A stretch of DNA of 64,000 nt from CALCNS01 sp937897315 (GCA_036744005.1 DAINOJ010000001.1:186001-250000), one strand, 5' to 3'. Positions 17,304 through 25,864 are shown, counted from the stretch's first letter. Made by a program: numbers and translations. The notes: a model not told the origin generated them from the letters alone.

Positions 17304-17328
17304 TACCCTCCCGGTTTCCGGGAGGGTA
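17304..17328 (+). terminator. Strong intercistronic hairpin between korC and methylmalonyl-CoA mutase
   Basis: An 11-bp perfect stem (TACCCTCCCGG / CCGGGAGGGTA) encloses a TTT loop, but no T-run follows (GCTTACG). It may protect the kor message from 3' decay, or allow partial termination, so that kor and mcm-mmd are expressed at different levels. I see no convincing new promoter between it and the mutase gene. Confidence 0.6.
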
Positions 17329-17374
17329 GCTTACGTTATTTCAACAACTCATTAGGAATCGGAGGAGATTATGT

Positions 17375-19048
17375 ATGAAAAATGATCGGGAAGAAATACG
17401 CCAAAGTGTTGATAAGTGGGAAAAGGGTGTCGTATCCAAGACCATTTCACGTTTTCCTGAACGAAAGACTCCTTTTTTAAGCACATCAGGGTATGAAGTC
17501 AAACGAGTGTATTCTCCTTTAGACATTGAGAATCTTGATTACAATCAAGATTTAAATCTACCTGGCGAATATCCCTTTACACGTGGGGTCCAACCTACGA
17601 TGTACCGAGGCCGTTTCTGGACCATGCGTCAATATGCTGGGTTTGCTTCCGCGGAAGAATCGAACGAACGATATAAATATTTGCTGCAACAGGGTCAAAC
17701 CGGTTTATCGGTCGCTTTTGATTTACCCACTCAAATCGGATACGATTCGGATCATCCCTTGTCTCAAGGCGAAGTTGGCAAAGTGGGTGTTGCAATAGAC
17801 TCCTTAGCGGACATGGAGATCTTATTTGATGGTATTCCTTTAGATAAAGTCAGTACTTCCATGACGATCAATGCTCCTGCAGCTGTTTTATTAGCTATGT
17901 ATATTGCGGTTGCTGAAAAGCAAGGGGTATCTGCCGATAAATTAAACGGAACCATTCAAAACGATATTCTCAAGGAATATATCGCGCGTGGAACCTATAT
18001 TTTCCCACCAAAACCTTCTATGAGATTGATTACCAATATATTTGAATATTGCTCGAAAGAAGTGCCGGAATGGAATACCATAAGCATTTCTGGCTATCAC
18101 ATACGTGAAGCTGGATCGACGGCAGCCCAAGAGATTGCCTTTACGTTAGCGGATGGAATTGCTTATGTAGAGGCCGCCATCAAAGCTGGCTTAAACGTGG
18201 ATGACTTTGCTCCACGCTTATCCTTTTTCTTTAATGCACACAATGATTTGTTTGAAGAAGTAGCCAAATTCCGCGCAGCTCGCAGATTGTGGGCTAAGAT
18301 TATGAAATACCGTTTCCATGCAACCAATCCAAAATCCATGATGTTACGTTTTCATACCCAAACGGCAGGTTCCATGTTAACTGCACAGCAACCCGATAAC
18401 AATATTATCCGTGTAACCTTGCAAGCTTTGGCAGCGGTGATGGGTGGAACTCAATCGTTGCATACGAACTCTCGTGATGAAGCGTTGGCCTTACCGACAG
18501 AAGATGCCGTACGAATCGCTTTAAGAACGCAGCAAATCATCGCATATGAAAGTGGAGCGGGTGACACCATCGATCCTTTGGCAGGCTCTTATTTTGTGGA
18601 ATCGATTACCAATACCCTTGAGCAATCTGCTGAACAGTACTTAAAGAAAATTGATGAGATCGGTGGAGCGGTTGTTGCGATTGAGCAAGGGTTCATACAA
18701 CAAGAAATCCAAAACAGCGCCTATACTTGGCAACAGGAAATCGAAAAAGGAGAACGAATCGTCATAGGGGTGAACAAATTCACCATGAAAGAACCTTCTC
18801 CCAAAGGGCTGTTGCGTGTAGATCCCAAAGTTGGAGTATTACAAGTTCAAAAAATCCATGATTTAAAAGCAAAGCGAAATCAGCAGGATGTCTTACATGC
18901 TTTGAGTGCTTTAAAAACTGCTGCAGAAACAGAAGCCAATTTAATGCCTTTGATTCTTAATGCGGTAAAGACCTATGCAACTCTAGGAGAGATTTGTGGA
19001 GTATTGCGCGAGGTGTTTGGTGAGTATCAAGCATCGGTTACGATATAA
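17375..19048 (+). CDS. mcmA: Methylmalonyl-CoA mutase large (catalytic) subunit
   Basis: This is the TIM-barrel substrate domain of B12-dependent methylmalonyl-CoA mutase (557 aa), interconverting succinyl-CoA and (R)-methylmalonyl-CoA. The sequence has EYPFTRGVQPTMYRGRFWT, with Tyr in RQYAGF and Arg in ARGTYIFPP. These are the Tyr/Arg pair that methylmalonyl-CoA mutases use for the substrate carboxylate, whereas isobutyryl-CoA mutases differ there. The cobalamin domain is absent, being encoded by the next gene, so this is a split mutase. SD GGAGGAG precedes the ATG. Confidence 0.95.
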   Translation: MKNDREEIRQSVDKWEKGVVSKTISRFPERKTPFLSTSGYEVKRVYSPLDIENLDYNQDLNLPGEYPFTRGVQPTMYRGRFWTMRQYAGFASAEESNERYKYLLQQGQTGLSVAFDLPTQIGYDSDHPLSQGEVGKVGVAIDSLADMEILFDGIPLDKVSTSMTINAPAAVLLAMYIAVAEKQGVSADKLNGTIQNDILKEYIARGTYIFPPKPSMRLITNIFEYCSKEVPEWNTISISGYHIREAGSTAAQEIAFTLADGIAYVEAAIKAGLNVDDFAPRLSFFFNAHNDLFEEVAKFRAARRLWAKIMKYRFHATNPKSMMLRFHTQTAGSMLTAQQPDNNIIRVTLQALAAVMGGTQSLHTNSRDEALALPTEDAVRIALRTQQIIAYESGAGDTIDPLAGSYFVESITNTLEQSAEQYLKKIDEIGGAVVAIEQGFIQQEIQNSAYTWQQEIEKGERIVIGVNKFTMKEPSPKGLLRVDPKVGVLQVQKIHDLKAKRNQQDVLHALSALKTAAETEANLMPLILNAVKTYATLGEICGVLREVFGEYQASVTI

Positions 19049-19061
19049 AGGGGGAGCAAAA

Positions 19062-19457
19062 ATGTCAAATCCAATTCGAGTTTTAGTAGCGAAACCGGGA
19101 TTAGACGGTCATGATCGAGGTGCAAAAGTCATTGCTCGTGCGTTTCGAGATGCCGGTATGGAAGTCATCTACACCGGGTTGCGCCAAACCCCGGAGCAAA
19201 TTGTTGAAACTGCCATTCAAGAAGACGTCGATCTCATTGGCCTTTCTATTTTATCTGGTGCGCATAACCACTTATTTCCTCGTATAATGGAGCTTTTAAA
19301 AGAGAAGGAAGCACTGGACATCAAAGTAATCGGTGGCGGTGTTATTCCTGATGAAGACATTCCTTTCTTAAAAGAACAGGGTATACTGGAAATCTTTACA
19401 CCCGGAACGTCCACTGTCGATTGTATCGAATTTGTTCGTCAGCATGTTCAGAAATAG
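19062..19457 (+). CDS. mcmB: Methylmalonyl-CoA mutase small (cobalamin-binding) subunit
   Basis: A 131-aa B12-binding domain: VLVAKPGLDGHDRGAK contains the DxHxxG motif whose His ligates cobalt, followed by SILSGAH and GGGVIPDED of the Rossmann-like fold. An upstream in-frame ATG at 18996 lies inside the large-subunit gene, but ATG 19062 has an SD (AAAGGGGGAG) and starts exactly where the domain starts. The gene ends 14 bases inside the next gene, which encodes the mutase chaperone. Confidence 0.94.
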   Translation: MSNPIRVLVAKPGLDGHDRGAKVIARAFRDAGMEVIYTGLRQTPEQIVETAIQEDVDLIGLSILSGAHNHLFPRIMELLKEKEALDIKVIGGGVIPDEDIPFLKEQGILEIFTPGTSTVDCIEFVRQHVQK

Positions 19458-20847
19458 ATTATCGGAATACGAGTTGGATTTACTGCAGGGATTGCGTCAG
19501 CGGAAGAAGCGACATTTAGCCAAAGCAATTACCTATGTAGAAAACAACTTTTTGACATCTCGTCCTTTTATGGGGGAGTTGCATCAATGTATACCACCGG
19601 GCAAGAGTGATGTGATTGGTATTACTGGGCCTCCTGGAGCGGGGAAGAGCACGTTAACCGGAAAACTGATCCAACATTATCGCCAGTTGGGAAAAGAAGT
19701 TGGCGTGATATTAATCGACCCAACCAGCCCATTTAGTGGTGGCGCTATCCTTGGCGATCGGATTCGAATGAGTGAAAGTTTTACGGATACAGGAGTCTTT
19801 ATCCGGAGTATGGGTTCTCGTGGCCGATTGGGTGGATTATCCGCTGCAACGCAAGATGCTATCAAATTAATGGATGCCTACGGGTTCGACGTCATTCTCG
19901 TTGAAACCGTTGGGATTGGTCAAGCAGAAACCGAAATCGTGGAAACGGCCGATATTACTGTTGTGGTATCTGTCCCGGGATTAGGAGATGATATTCAGAT
20001 TATCAAGGCCGGTATAATGGAGATTGGGGATCTCTTTGTCGTAAATAAAGCCGATAAAGAAGGAGCCGAACGTGTTGTTACCGAAATTAACATGATGTTA
20101 GATTTAGCACCGAAAGGTTCACTCAGACCACCGGTTATCAAAACGGTTTCGACTAAGGGAACAGGTATCGACTTATTGGCAGAGGCATTACATCGTGTAA
20201 AAGAACAATCCATGATGAGTGGCAAATGGAAGAAAAACAGAGAAGAGCGCTTGTGGAAAGAACTAGAGAGCAATGTATCGGCTCAATGGGGGAAAATCCT
20301 ACGCGAGAGTAGCTTATATGCGAATCGCGAAATGCTGTTGCAATTGCTATCGGAAGGTAAAACCAATGCGTATAGCGAAGCAGTCTCCATTCTGAATGAA
20401 TTACGACTACCATCGGACTATGGGTTGAAAAAAAGGAGTTTTGGTATGTTGCAAAAAATCGATCATCTCGGTATCGCTGTGAAAGATTTAGCTCAAGCTG
20501 TCAAATTTTATCATGAAGTATTAGGCTTAGAACTAAAAGGCACAGAAGTAGTGGAAGAGCAAGTGGTTACAGTAGCCATGTTGCAAATCGGAGAAAGTAA
20601 AATTGAACTGTTAGAACCCACTTCGGAAGAAAGTCCTATTGCAAAAACCATCGAAAAGCGTGGTGAGGGTATCGCTCATGTTGCTTTTCAAGTAGACAAC
20701 ATTGAAGAAACACTAGCTCAGTTAAAAGCCGGTGGAGCAAGACTCATCGACGAAACCCCCAGAATTGGTGCTGGTGGGGCAAAAATTGCATTTGTTCATC
20801 CGAAATCCACCTATGGTGTTTTGGTGGAACTTTGTGAGAAGCACTAG
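19444..20847 (+). CDS. meaB: MeaB/ArgK-type GTPase chaperone fused to methylmalonyl-CoA epimerase
   Basis: One open frame encodes two enzymes. Residues about 1-325 are a MeaB G-protein that protects and reloads methylmalonyl-CoA mutase: P-loop GPPGAGKST near residue 62, then ETVGIGQAE and NKAD. Residues 335-467 are methylmalonyl-CoA epimerase of the glyoxalase/VOC fold (IDHLGIAVKD, GEGIAHVAF, VELCEKH carry the metal ligands). The join runs through an A7 tract that is also a ribosome binding site for an internal ATG at 20446. The frame may therefore be a true fusion, two overlapping products, or a homopolymer error. TTG 19432 is an alternative start; ATG 19444 overlaps the mutase small subunit. 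Confidence 0.88.
   Translation: MFRNRLSEYELDLLQGLRQRKKRHLAKAITYVENNFLTSRPFMGELHQCIPPGKSDVIGITGPPGAGKSTLTGKLIQHYRQLGKEVGVILIDPTSPFSGGAILGDRIRMSESFTDTGVFIRSMGSRGRLGGLSAATQDAIKLMDAYGFDVILVETVGIGQAETEIVETADITVVVSVPGLGDDIQIIKAGIMEIGDLFVVNKADKEGAERVVTEINMMLDLAPKGSLRPPVIKTVSTKGTGIDLLAEALHRVKEQSMMSGKWKKNREERLWKELESNVSAQWGKILRESSLYANREMLLQLLSEGKTNAYSEAVSILNELRLPSDYGLKKRSFGMLQKIDHLGIAVKDLAQAVKFYHEVLGLELKGTEVVEEQVVTVAMLQIGESKIELLEPTSEESPIAKTIEKRGEGIAHVAFQVDNIEETLAQLKAGGARLIDETPRIGAGGAKIAFVHPKSTYGVLVELCEKH
20428..20448 (+). promoter_or_regulatory. Internal ribosome binding site and start for free epimerase
   Basis: Seven A (20428-20434) run into AGGAG (20434-20438), 7 bases before ATG 20446, which is in frame with the upstream MeaB and is the natural epimerase start (133 aa). 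This SD-to-start arrangement is as good as those of neighbouring genes, so stand-alone epimerase could be translated as well as the fusion. Confidence 0.7.
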
Positions 20848-20870
20848 AGTAGTAGGAGGATTTATTACTT

Positions 20871-22409
20871 ATGGACAAAATTCATGATCTAGCTCAAAAG
20901 AGAGCTGCCGTGGAGCAAGGTGGCGGAGTAAAAAGAATTGAACGTCAACATGCATCCGGAAAGAAAACCGCAAGAGAGCGAATTACGTATTTATTGGATC
21001 AAGATAGTTTTATTGAACTGGATACCTTTGTTACCCATCGCTGTACCGCTTTTGGTATGGAGAAAACAGACGCTCCCGGAGAAGGGGTTGTGACTGGTTA
21101 TGGTACCGTCGAAGGTCGTTTGGTATATGTGGCTGCGCAAGATTTTACGGTAATAGGTGGTTCCTTGGGAGAAATGCATGCAGCAAAAATCTGCAAGGTC
21201 ATGGATTTAGCCGTAAAAATGGGTGCTCCTTTCATCTCCATCAATGACTCCGGCGGTGCAAGAATTCAAGAAGGTGTGGATGCTCTGAAAGGATATGGCG
21301 ATATTTTCTACCGCAACACCTTGGCATCCGGAGTGATACCACAAATCTCCGTTATTATGGGACCATGTGCAGGTGGTGCTGTATATTCACCCGCGTTGAC
21401 CGATTTCATCTTCATGACTAATTATGCGAACATGTTTATCACCGGACCTCAAGTTGTCAAGTCCGTTACCGGTGAGGATGTGAGTGCAGATGCCTTGGGA
21501 GGTTCTGCCGTACATGCTTCTACTAGTGGTGTGGCACAATTTGTGGGTCAGACCGACGAAGAAACATTGGATATGGTTCGAACTTTGATTGGCTTTATTC
21601 CTTCCAATAATTTGGAAACGACTCCGGTTGTTCCGACAGAAGACTCCTCCACTCGAACGGATGAAGGGTTGCGGGACGTTGTCCCAGAAAGCCCAAATCG
21701 TCCCTATGATATGCGCGACATCATGAAGAATGTGGTGGATGATTACAATTTCTTTGAAGTTCAACCCGCTTACGCTGCAAATATCATCACAGGATTTGGT
21801 CGACTAAATGGTCGTAGCGTAGGAATAATCGGAAATCAACCCAAAGTAATGGCAGGATGCCTCGATATTAATGCTTCGGATAAAGCATCTCGTTTCATTC
21901 GCTTCTGCGATGCCTTCAATATCCCTTTAGTCACCTTTACCGATACGCCAGGGTATTTACCAGGTGTTAGCCAAGAACATGGCGGCGTCATTCGTCACGG
22001 CGCGAAGTTACTCTACGCTTATTCTGAGGCCAATGTGCCGAAGTTAACTGTAATCACTCGTAAAGCTTATGGTGGTGCGTATATTGCCATGTGCAGTAGA
22101 CATCTTGGTGCAGATATGGTCTATGCTTTACCCAATGCAGAAATCGCAGTGATGGGACCGGACGGAGCGGCCAATATTATTTTTAAAGACGAAATCAAAG
22201 ATGCAGCAGACCCGATGAGCAAACGTCAAGAGAAAATTGATGAGTATCGAAATAAGTTTGCGAACCCTTATGTAGCTGCTTCCAGAGGTTTTGTTGATGA
22301 TGTCATAGACCCAGCAACGATTCGTCCGACTTTGATCAATGCCCTTGAAATGTGCATCACCAAACGGGAAGCCCGTCCGGCGAAAAAGCACGGTAACTTA
22401 CCCGTTTAA
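20871..22409 (+). CDS. mmdA: Methylmalonyl-CoA decarboxylase / acyl-CoA carboxyltransferase alpha subunit
   Basis: A 512-aa carboxyltransferase of the propionyl-CoA carboxylase beta / MmdA family. Crotonase-fold halves show INDSGGARIQEGVDALKGYG with the GPCAGGAVYSPA oxyanion site in the first half and VTFTDTPGYLPG with RKAYGGAYIAM in the second. It moves CO2 from (S)-methylmalonyl-CoA to biotin, giving propionyl-CoA. The neighbours are a decarboxylase gamma-type membrane subunit and a biotin carrier, with no biotin carboxylase, so I read it as the decarboxylase rather than an ATP-using carboxylase. SD AGGAGG is present. Confidence 0.92.
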   Translation: MDKIHDLAQKRAAVEQGGGVKRIERQHASGKKTARERITYLLDQDSFIELDTFVTHRCTAFGMEKTDAPGEGVVTGYGTVEGRLVYVAAQDFTVIGGSLGEMHAAKICKVMDLAVKMGAPFISINDSGGARIQEGVDALKGYGDIFYRNTLASGVIPQISVIMGPCAGGAVYSPALTDFIFMTNYANMFITGPQVVKSVTGEDVSADALGGSAVHASTSGVAQFVGQTDEETLDMVRTLIGFIPSNNLETTPVVPTEDSSTRTDEGLRDVVPESPNRPYDMRDIMKNVVDDYNFFEVQPAYAANIITGFGRLNGRSVGIIGNQPKVMAGCLDINASDKASRFIRFCDAFNIPLVTFTDTPGYLPGVSQEHGGVIRHGAKLLYAYSEANVPKLTVITRKAYGGAYIAMCSRHLGADMVYALPNAEIAVMGPDGAANIIFKDEIKDAADPMSKRQEKIDEYRNKFANPYVAASRGFVDDVIDPATIRPTLINALEMCITKREARPAKKHGNLPV

Positions 22410-22418
22410 GGAGGCAAT

Positions 22419-22799
22419 ATGGTACAAGCATTAACTGTTCTTGAAAAAACAGAAACAGGAATCGTGACAACATTATTAGGTATGGGTACCGTTTTTGTGG
22501 TACTGATTGTCCTAATCTTGGTTGTATCGGCACTAAAGGCAGGATTTCAACAGAAACCAGCTCCTGTTACTGCTCCCAGCATTCAGCAAATTACAAAACC
22601 GGAACCGGTTGACGAAACCCCCGTCGATGATTTACAATTAGTTGCTGTGATAACTGCTGCATTAGCAGCTTATTTGGGCAGTGAAGTCATGTCAGGCTTA
22701 AAGGTGAATAGCATACGTAGAGTGTCATCCCTAGAAAACGGCTGGGCGTCAGTTGCTCGCCAAGAAACCATTGCTGCAAGGCAAGGATTGTATCAATAA
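22419..22799 (+). CDS. mmdD: OadG/MmdD-type small membrane subunit of sodium-pumping decarboxylase
   Basis: A 126-aa protein with one N-terminal membrane helix (residues about 15-42, TTLLGMGTVFVVLIVLILVV), a Pro-rich linker, and a C-terminal helical part (LVAVITAALAAYLG) typical of decarboxylase gamma/delta subunits. This subunit assembles the carboxyltransferase and biotin protein onto the membrane ion pump. It lies 9 bp after mmdA with SD AAGGAGG. Confidence 0.87.
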   Translation: MVQALTVLEKTETGIVTTLLGMGTVFVVLIVLILVVSALKAGFQQKPAPVTAPSIQQITKPEPVDETPVDDLQLVAVITAALAAYLGSEVMSGLKVNSIRRVSSLENGWASVARQETIAARQGLYQ

Positions 22800-22820
22800 G
22801 AGACGGATAAAGGAGATTGA

Positions 22821-23222
22821 ATGATGAAGACCTATTTAATCCATGTGAATGGCGTTGCTTATGAAGTAGAAGTAGAAGAAGTTGGTGGCAATACTGCACC
22901 GACACAGGTTGCTCCCATACAAGCACCCACCCCTCAAGTAAAAGCTGCACCGAAAGCAGTTCCTGTAGCGGCAGCTCCTGCAGCACCTAAAGCTGCTCCG
23001 TCTGGTAATGGAGAAGTCATCAAAGCCCCCATACCCGGAACCATACTTGATTTAAAAGTTCAAATCGGAGCTACGGTTAAACCAGGAGATTTGCTCTTGA
23101 TTCTGGAAGCGATGAAAATGGAAAACGAAATCATGGCTGCCAAAGCCGGTACCGTGAAAGCAATTTTTGTCACCAAAGGACAAAGTGTCAATTCCGGTGA
23201 TCCTTTGATTGAACTTCAATAA
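22821..23222 (+). CDS. mmdC: Biotin carrier protein of methylmalonyl-CoA decarboxylase
   Basis: A 133-aa biotinyl protein: a short N-terminal domain, an Ala/Pro-rich hinge (residues about 28-65) and a C-terminal biotinyl domain with EAMKMENEI, whose Lys is biotinylated. The carrier shuttles CO2 from MmdA to the membrane decarboxylase. Two adjacent ATGs (22821, 22824) follow SD AAAGGAG; the first is taken. Confidence 0.93.
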   Translation: MMKTYLIHVNGVAYEVEVEEVGGNTAPTQVAPIQAPTPQVKAAPKAVPVAAAPAAPKAAPSGNGEVIKAPIPGTILDLKVQIGATVKPGDLLLILEAMKMENEIMAAKAGTVKAIFVTKGQSVNSGDPLIELQ

Positions 23223-23237
23223 AGGAGGGTAAAGCAT

Positions 23238-23816
23238 TTGGAACCATTGAAAGTCCTATGCGGAGTTTCCGCCCGCCATCTGCATCTATCGCAACAAGAC
23301 TTAAAAATTCTTTTTGGTGAAGATGCCGAATTAACAAACATGAAGGATTTGAATCAGCCGGGGCAATTTGCTTGTGATCAGAAAGTGGACCTAGTGGGGC
23401 CAAAAAACACCATAAAGAATGTTAGAGTGTTAGGTCCGGAACGCAAACAGACACAAATCGAAGTATCCTTGACAGATTGTGTGACATTAGGCATACAAGC
23501 TCCCATTCGCGATAGCGGTAATTTGACCGGAACAGGTCCGATTACCTTAAAAGGACCTGTAGGGTGTGTAGAATTAAAGGAGGGTGTCATCGTCGCCATG
23601 CGGCATGTTCATCTTCATCCAGACGAAGCAGCTCCCTATGGAATCAAGGATAAAGATATTATTCGGGTGAAAACCACGGATAACCCGCGCAGTTTGATTT
23701 TTGATCAAGTGTTAGCCCGAGTCAATCCGGCGTATGCGTTGGAGTTTCACATTGATACCGACGAGGCGAATGCCTCCGGTCTCAAGTCTGGTGATTATGT
23801 AGAGATTCTTAAATAA
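23238..23816 (+). CDS. pduL: Phosphate propanoyltransferase PduL
   Basis: PduL converts propionyl-CoA and phosphate to propionyl phosphate and CoA, the step before substrate-level ATP formation by a kinase. The two zinc-binding segments are present: SARHLHLS near residue 11 and MRHVHLHPDEA near residue 121. The 192 aa and duplicated barrel layout fit. There is no N-terminal encapsulation peptide for a microcompartment, since the protein starts directly at the catalytic domain, so it is likely cytosolic. It uses a TTG start with the SD AAAGGAGGG. Confidence 0.92.
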   Translation: MEPLKVLCGVSARHLHLSQQDLKILFGEDAELTNMKDLNQPGQFACDQKVDLVGPKNTIKNVRVLGPERKQTQIEVSLTDCVTLGIQAPIRDSGNLTGTGPITLKGPVGCVELKEGVIVAMRHVHLHPDEAAPYGIKDKDIIRVKTTDNPRSLIFDQVLARVNPAYALEFHIDTDEANASGLKSGDYVEILK

Positions 23817-23822
23817 CAACAA

Positions 23823-23852
23823 AACAGGGGACGCAGTCATGCGTTCCCTGTT
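23823..23852 (+). terminator. Hairpin between pduL and hppA
   Basis: A 13-bp stem (AACAGGGGACGCA / TGCGTTCCCTGTT, one G-U) has a GTCA loop. No T-run follows, so it may be a processing or stability element rather than a terminator. Confidence 0.5.
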
Positions 23853-23878
23853 GAAGTGAACTGGAGGAAGATTCAATT

Positions 23879-25861
23879 ATGCCCTATGAGTTTATTGCTG
23901 CCGGAGTTGGCGTTTTAGCTTTATTATATGCTTTTTATTTAGCCGGCTGGATCAAAAGACAACCAGCTGGTAATGTACGTATGCAGGAAATCGGCAATGC
24001 TATCCATGAAGGTGCGATGGCTTTTTTGATGCGTGAATACAAAACCCTTGTTTGGTTTGTCCTTATCGTTACAACAGCCATCTTAATTGTTGGTTTTGTG
24101 ACCCCATCTGAAGTATTACAACCTCAAACTGCGATTGCTTTTGTTACAGGAGCGATTTGTTCTGTCTTGGCCGGATACTTTGGTATGAATGTGGCCACCA
24201 GCGCCAATACGCGTACTGCAGAAGCCGCAAAGCAAGGGCAAAATCCTGCCTTGAAAATTGCTTTCAACGGTGGTGCTGTTATGGGTATGGCAGTCGTTGG
24301 TTTGGGTTTAAGTGGTGTAGCCATTTTGTATTTCATTTTTAAGGATCCCAATATTGTCAATGGCTTTGCGTTAGGAGCGAGCTCTATAGCGTTATTCGCC
24401 CGTGTTGGTGGTGGTATTTACACCAAAGCCGCTGACGTAGGTGCCGATTTGGTCGGTAAAGTGGAAGCTGGAATTCCGGAAGATGATCCCAGAAACCCAG
24501 CTGTCATTGCTGATAACGTGGGTGATAATGTCGGTGATGTTGCGGGTATGGGCGCGGACTTGTTTGAGTCCTTTGTAGGCTCAATTATTGCTGCCATGTC
24601 CATTGCTTTAACTGCAAAAATGGAAACCACCATGGTCTTGTTTCCTTTATTGTTAGCTGCCGTGGGAACGATTTCTGCTATGATTGGGACACGTTTTGTG
24701 AATGCTGGGGCAGGTACCAGTCCCCAGAAAGCCTTAAATACCGGCACCTATGTTTCCGGTGTTTTAGTCGTTGCTGTCTCAGCTGTATTTGCTGCCATGG
24801 GAATCTCCACATGGAATATCTTTTTTGCGACGGTAGTGGGTCTCGTTGCTGGTATTGTGATCGGTCAAATTACCGAATACTACACTTCGTCTGATTATCA
24901 ACCTGTTAAAGGAATCGCTGCTTCGTCACAAACCGGAGCGGCAACCACCATTATTTCTGGTTTGGCTGTCGGTATGTATTCCACCGCAGCTCCGATTTTC
25001 GTAATATCCATAGCGATTATTATTTCCTATTACTTTGCTGGATTGTTCGGTATTGCTCTTGCCGCAGTTGGTATGTTATCTACGACCGGTATCACCGTTG
25101 CGGTTGATGCATATGGTCCTATTGCTGACAACGCAGGTGGAATTGCTGAAATGGCTGAGTTAGACAAGAGCGTACGAGCTGTTACGGATAAGCTGGACTC
25201 CGTAGGTAATACTACTGCAGCGATTGGTAAAGGTTTTGCTATTGGATCTGCTGCTCTGACAGCTTTGTCTCTTTTCTCGGCTTATGCAACCAGTGTTCAA
25301 TTGAATGTGATCAACCTTATGGAACCCACTGTTATTGTAGGTGTCCTTATTGGTGGTATGCTACCGTATTTATTTGGTGCGATGACCATGGAAGCCGTCA
25401 GCAAAGCCGCACAGGACATGATTGCTGAGGTGCGTCGTCAATTCCGAGAAATCCCTGGTATCATGGAAGGTACAGGAAAACCGGATTATGCTCGTTGCGT
25501 AGACATTTCTACTTCTGCAGCGTTAAAACAAATGGTTTTACCAGGTGTTATTGCTGTAGTAAGCCCGATTGTTGTGGGTTTAGTGTTAGGGAAACATGCC
25601 GTTGCTGGTCTGTTAGCCGGATCCACGGTTACAGGAGTCCTTTTAGCCATTCAAATGTCCAACTCTGGTGGAGCATGGGACAATGCCAAAAAGTTCATTG
25701 AAGCAGGTGCTTATGGTGGAAAAGGAACCCCGGCTCATGCAGCGGCGGTGGTTGGAGATACGGTGGGCGATCCATACAAAGACACTTCAGGTCCTTCGTT
25801 AAACATTCTGATTAAACTCATGTCGATAGTCGCTTTAACCTTCAGTGGTTTATTCTTATAA
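23879..25861 (+). CDS. hppA: Membrane-bound ion-translocating pyrophosphatase, K+-dependent type
   Basis: This 660-aa protein with about 16 membrane helices couples pyrophosphate hydrolysis to H+ and/or Na+ export. The signature DVGADLVGKVEAGIPEDD is near residue 185, followed by NVGDNVGDVAGMGADLFES. GNTTAAIGKG carries Ala at the position where K+-independent enzymes have Lys, so it belongs to the K+-dependent subfamily, which includes the Na+ pumps. Ion specificity is not settled by this. Its place after pduL suggests it recovers energy from pyrophosphate formed during acyl-CoA and amino-acid metabolism. Confidence 0.95.
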   Translation: MPYEFIAAGVGVLALLYAFYLAGWIKRQPAGNVRMQEIGNAIHEGAMAFLMREYKTLVWFVLIVTTAILIVGFVTPSEVLQPQTAIAFVTGAICSVLAGYFGMNVATSANTRTAEAAKQGQNPALKIAFNGGAVMGMAVVGLGLSGVAILYFIFKDPNIVNGFALGASSIALFARVGGGIYTKAADVGADLVGKVEAGIPEDDPRNPAVIADNVGDNVGDVAGMGADLFESFVGSIIAAMSIALTAKMETTMVLFPLLLAAVGTISAMIGTRFVNAGAGTSPQKALNTGTYVSGVLVVAVSAVFAAMGISTWNIFFATVVGLVAGIVIGQITEYYTSSDYQPVKGIAASSQTGAATTIISGLAVGMYSTAAPIFVISIAIIISYYFAGLFGIALAAVGMLSTTGITVAVDAYGPIADNAGGIAEMAELDKSVRAVTDKLDSVGNTTAAIGKGFAIGSAALTALSLFSAYATSVQLNVINLMEPTVIVGVLIGGMLPYLFGAMTMEAVSKAAQDMIAEVRRQFREIPGIMEGTGKPDYARCVDISTSAALKQMVLPGVIAVVSPIVVGLVLGKHAVAGLLAGSTVTGVLLAIQMSNSGGAWDNAKKFIEAGAYGGKGTPAHAAAVVGDTVGDPYKDTSGPSLNILIKLMSIVALTFSGLFL

Positions 25862-25864
25862 TCG

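Noticed and set aside
17244..17374. Cobalamin riboswitch before the B12-dependent mutase
   Set aside because: The 131 bases are too short for one and show no B12-box-like sequence; only a simple hairpin is present.
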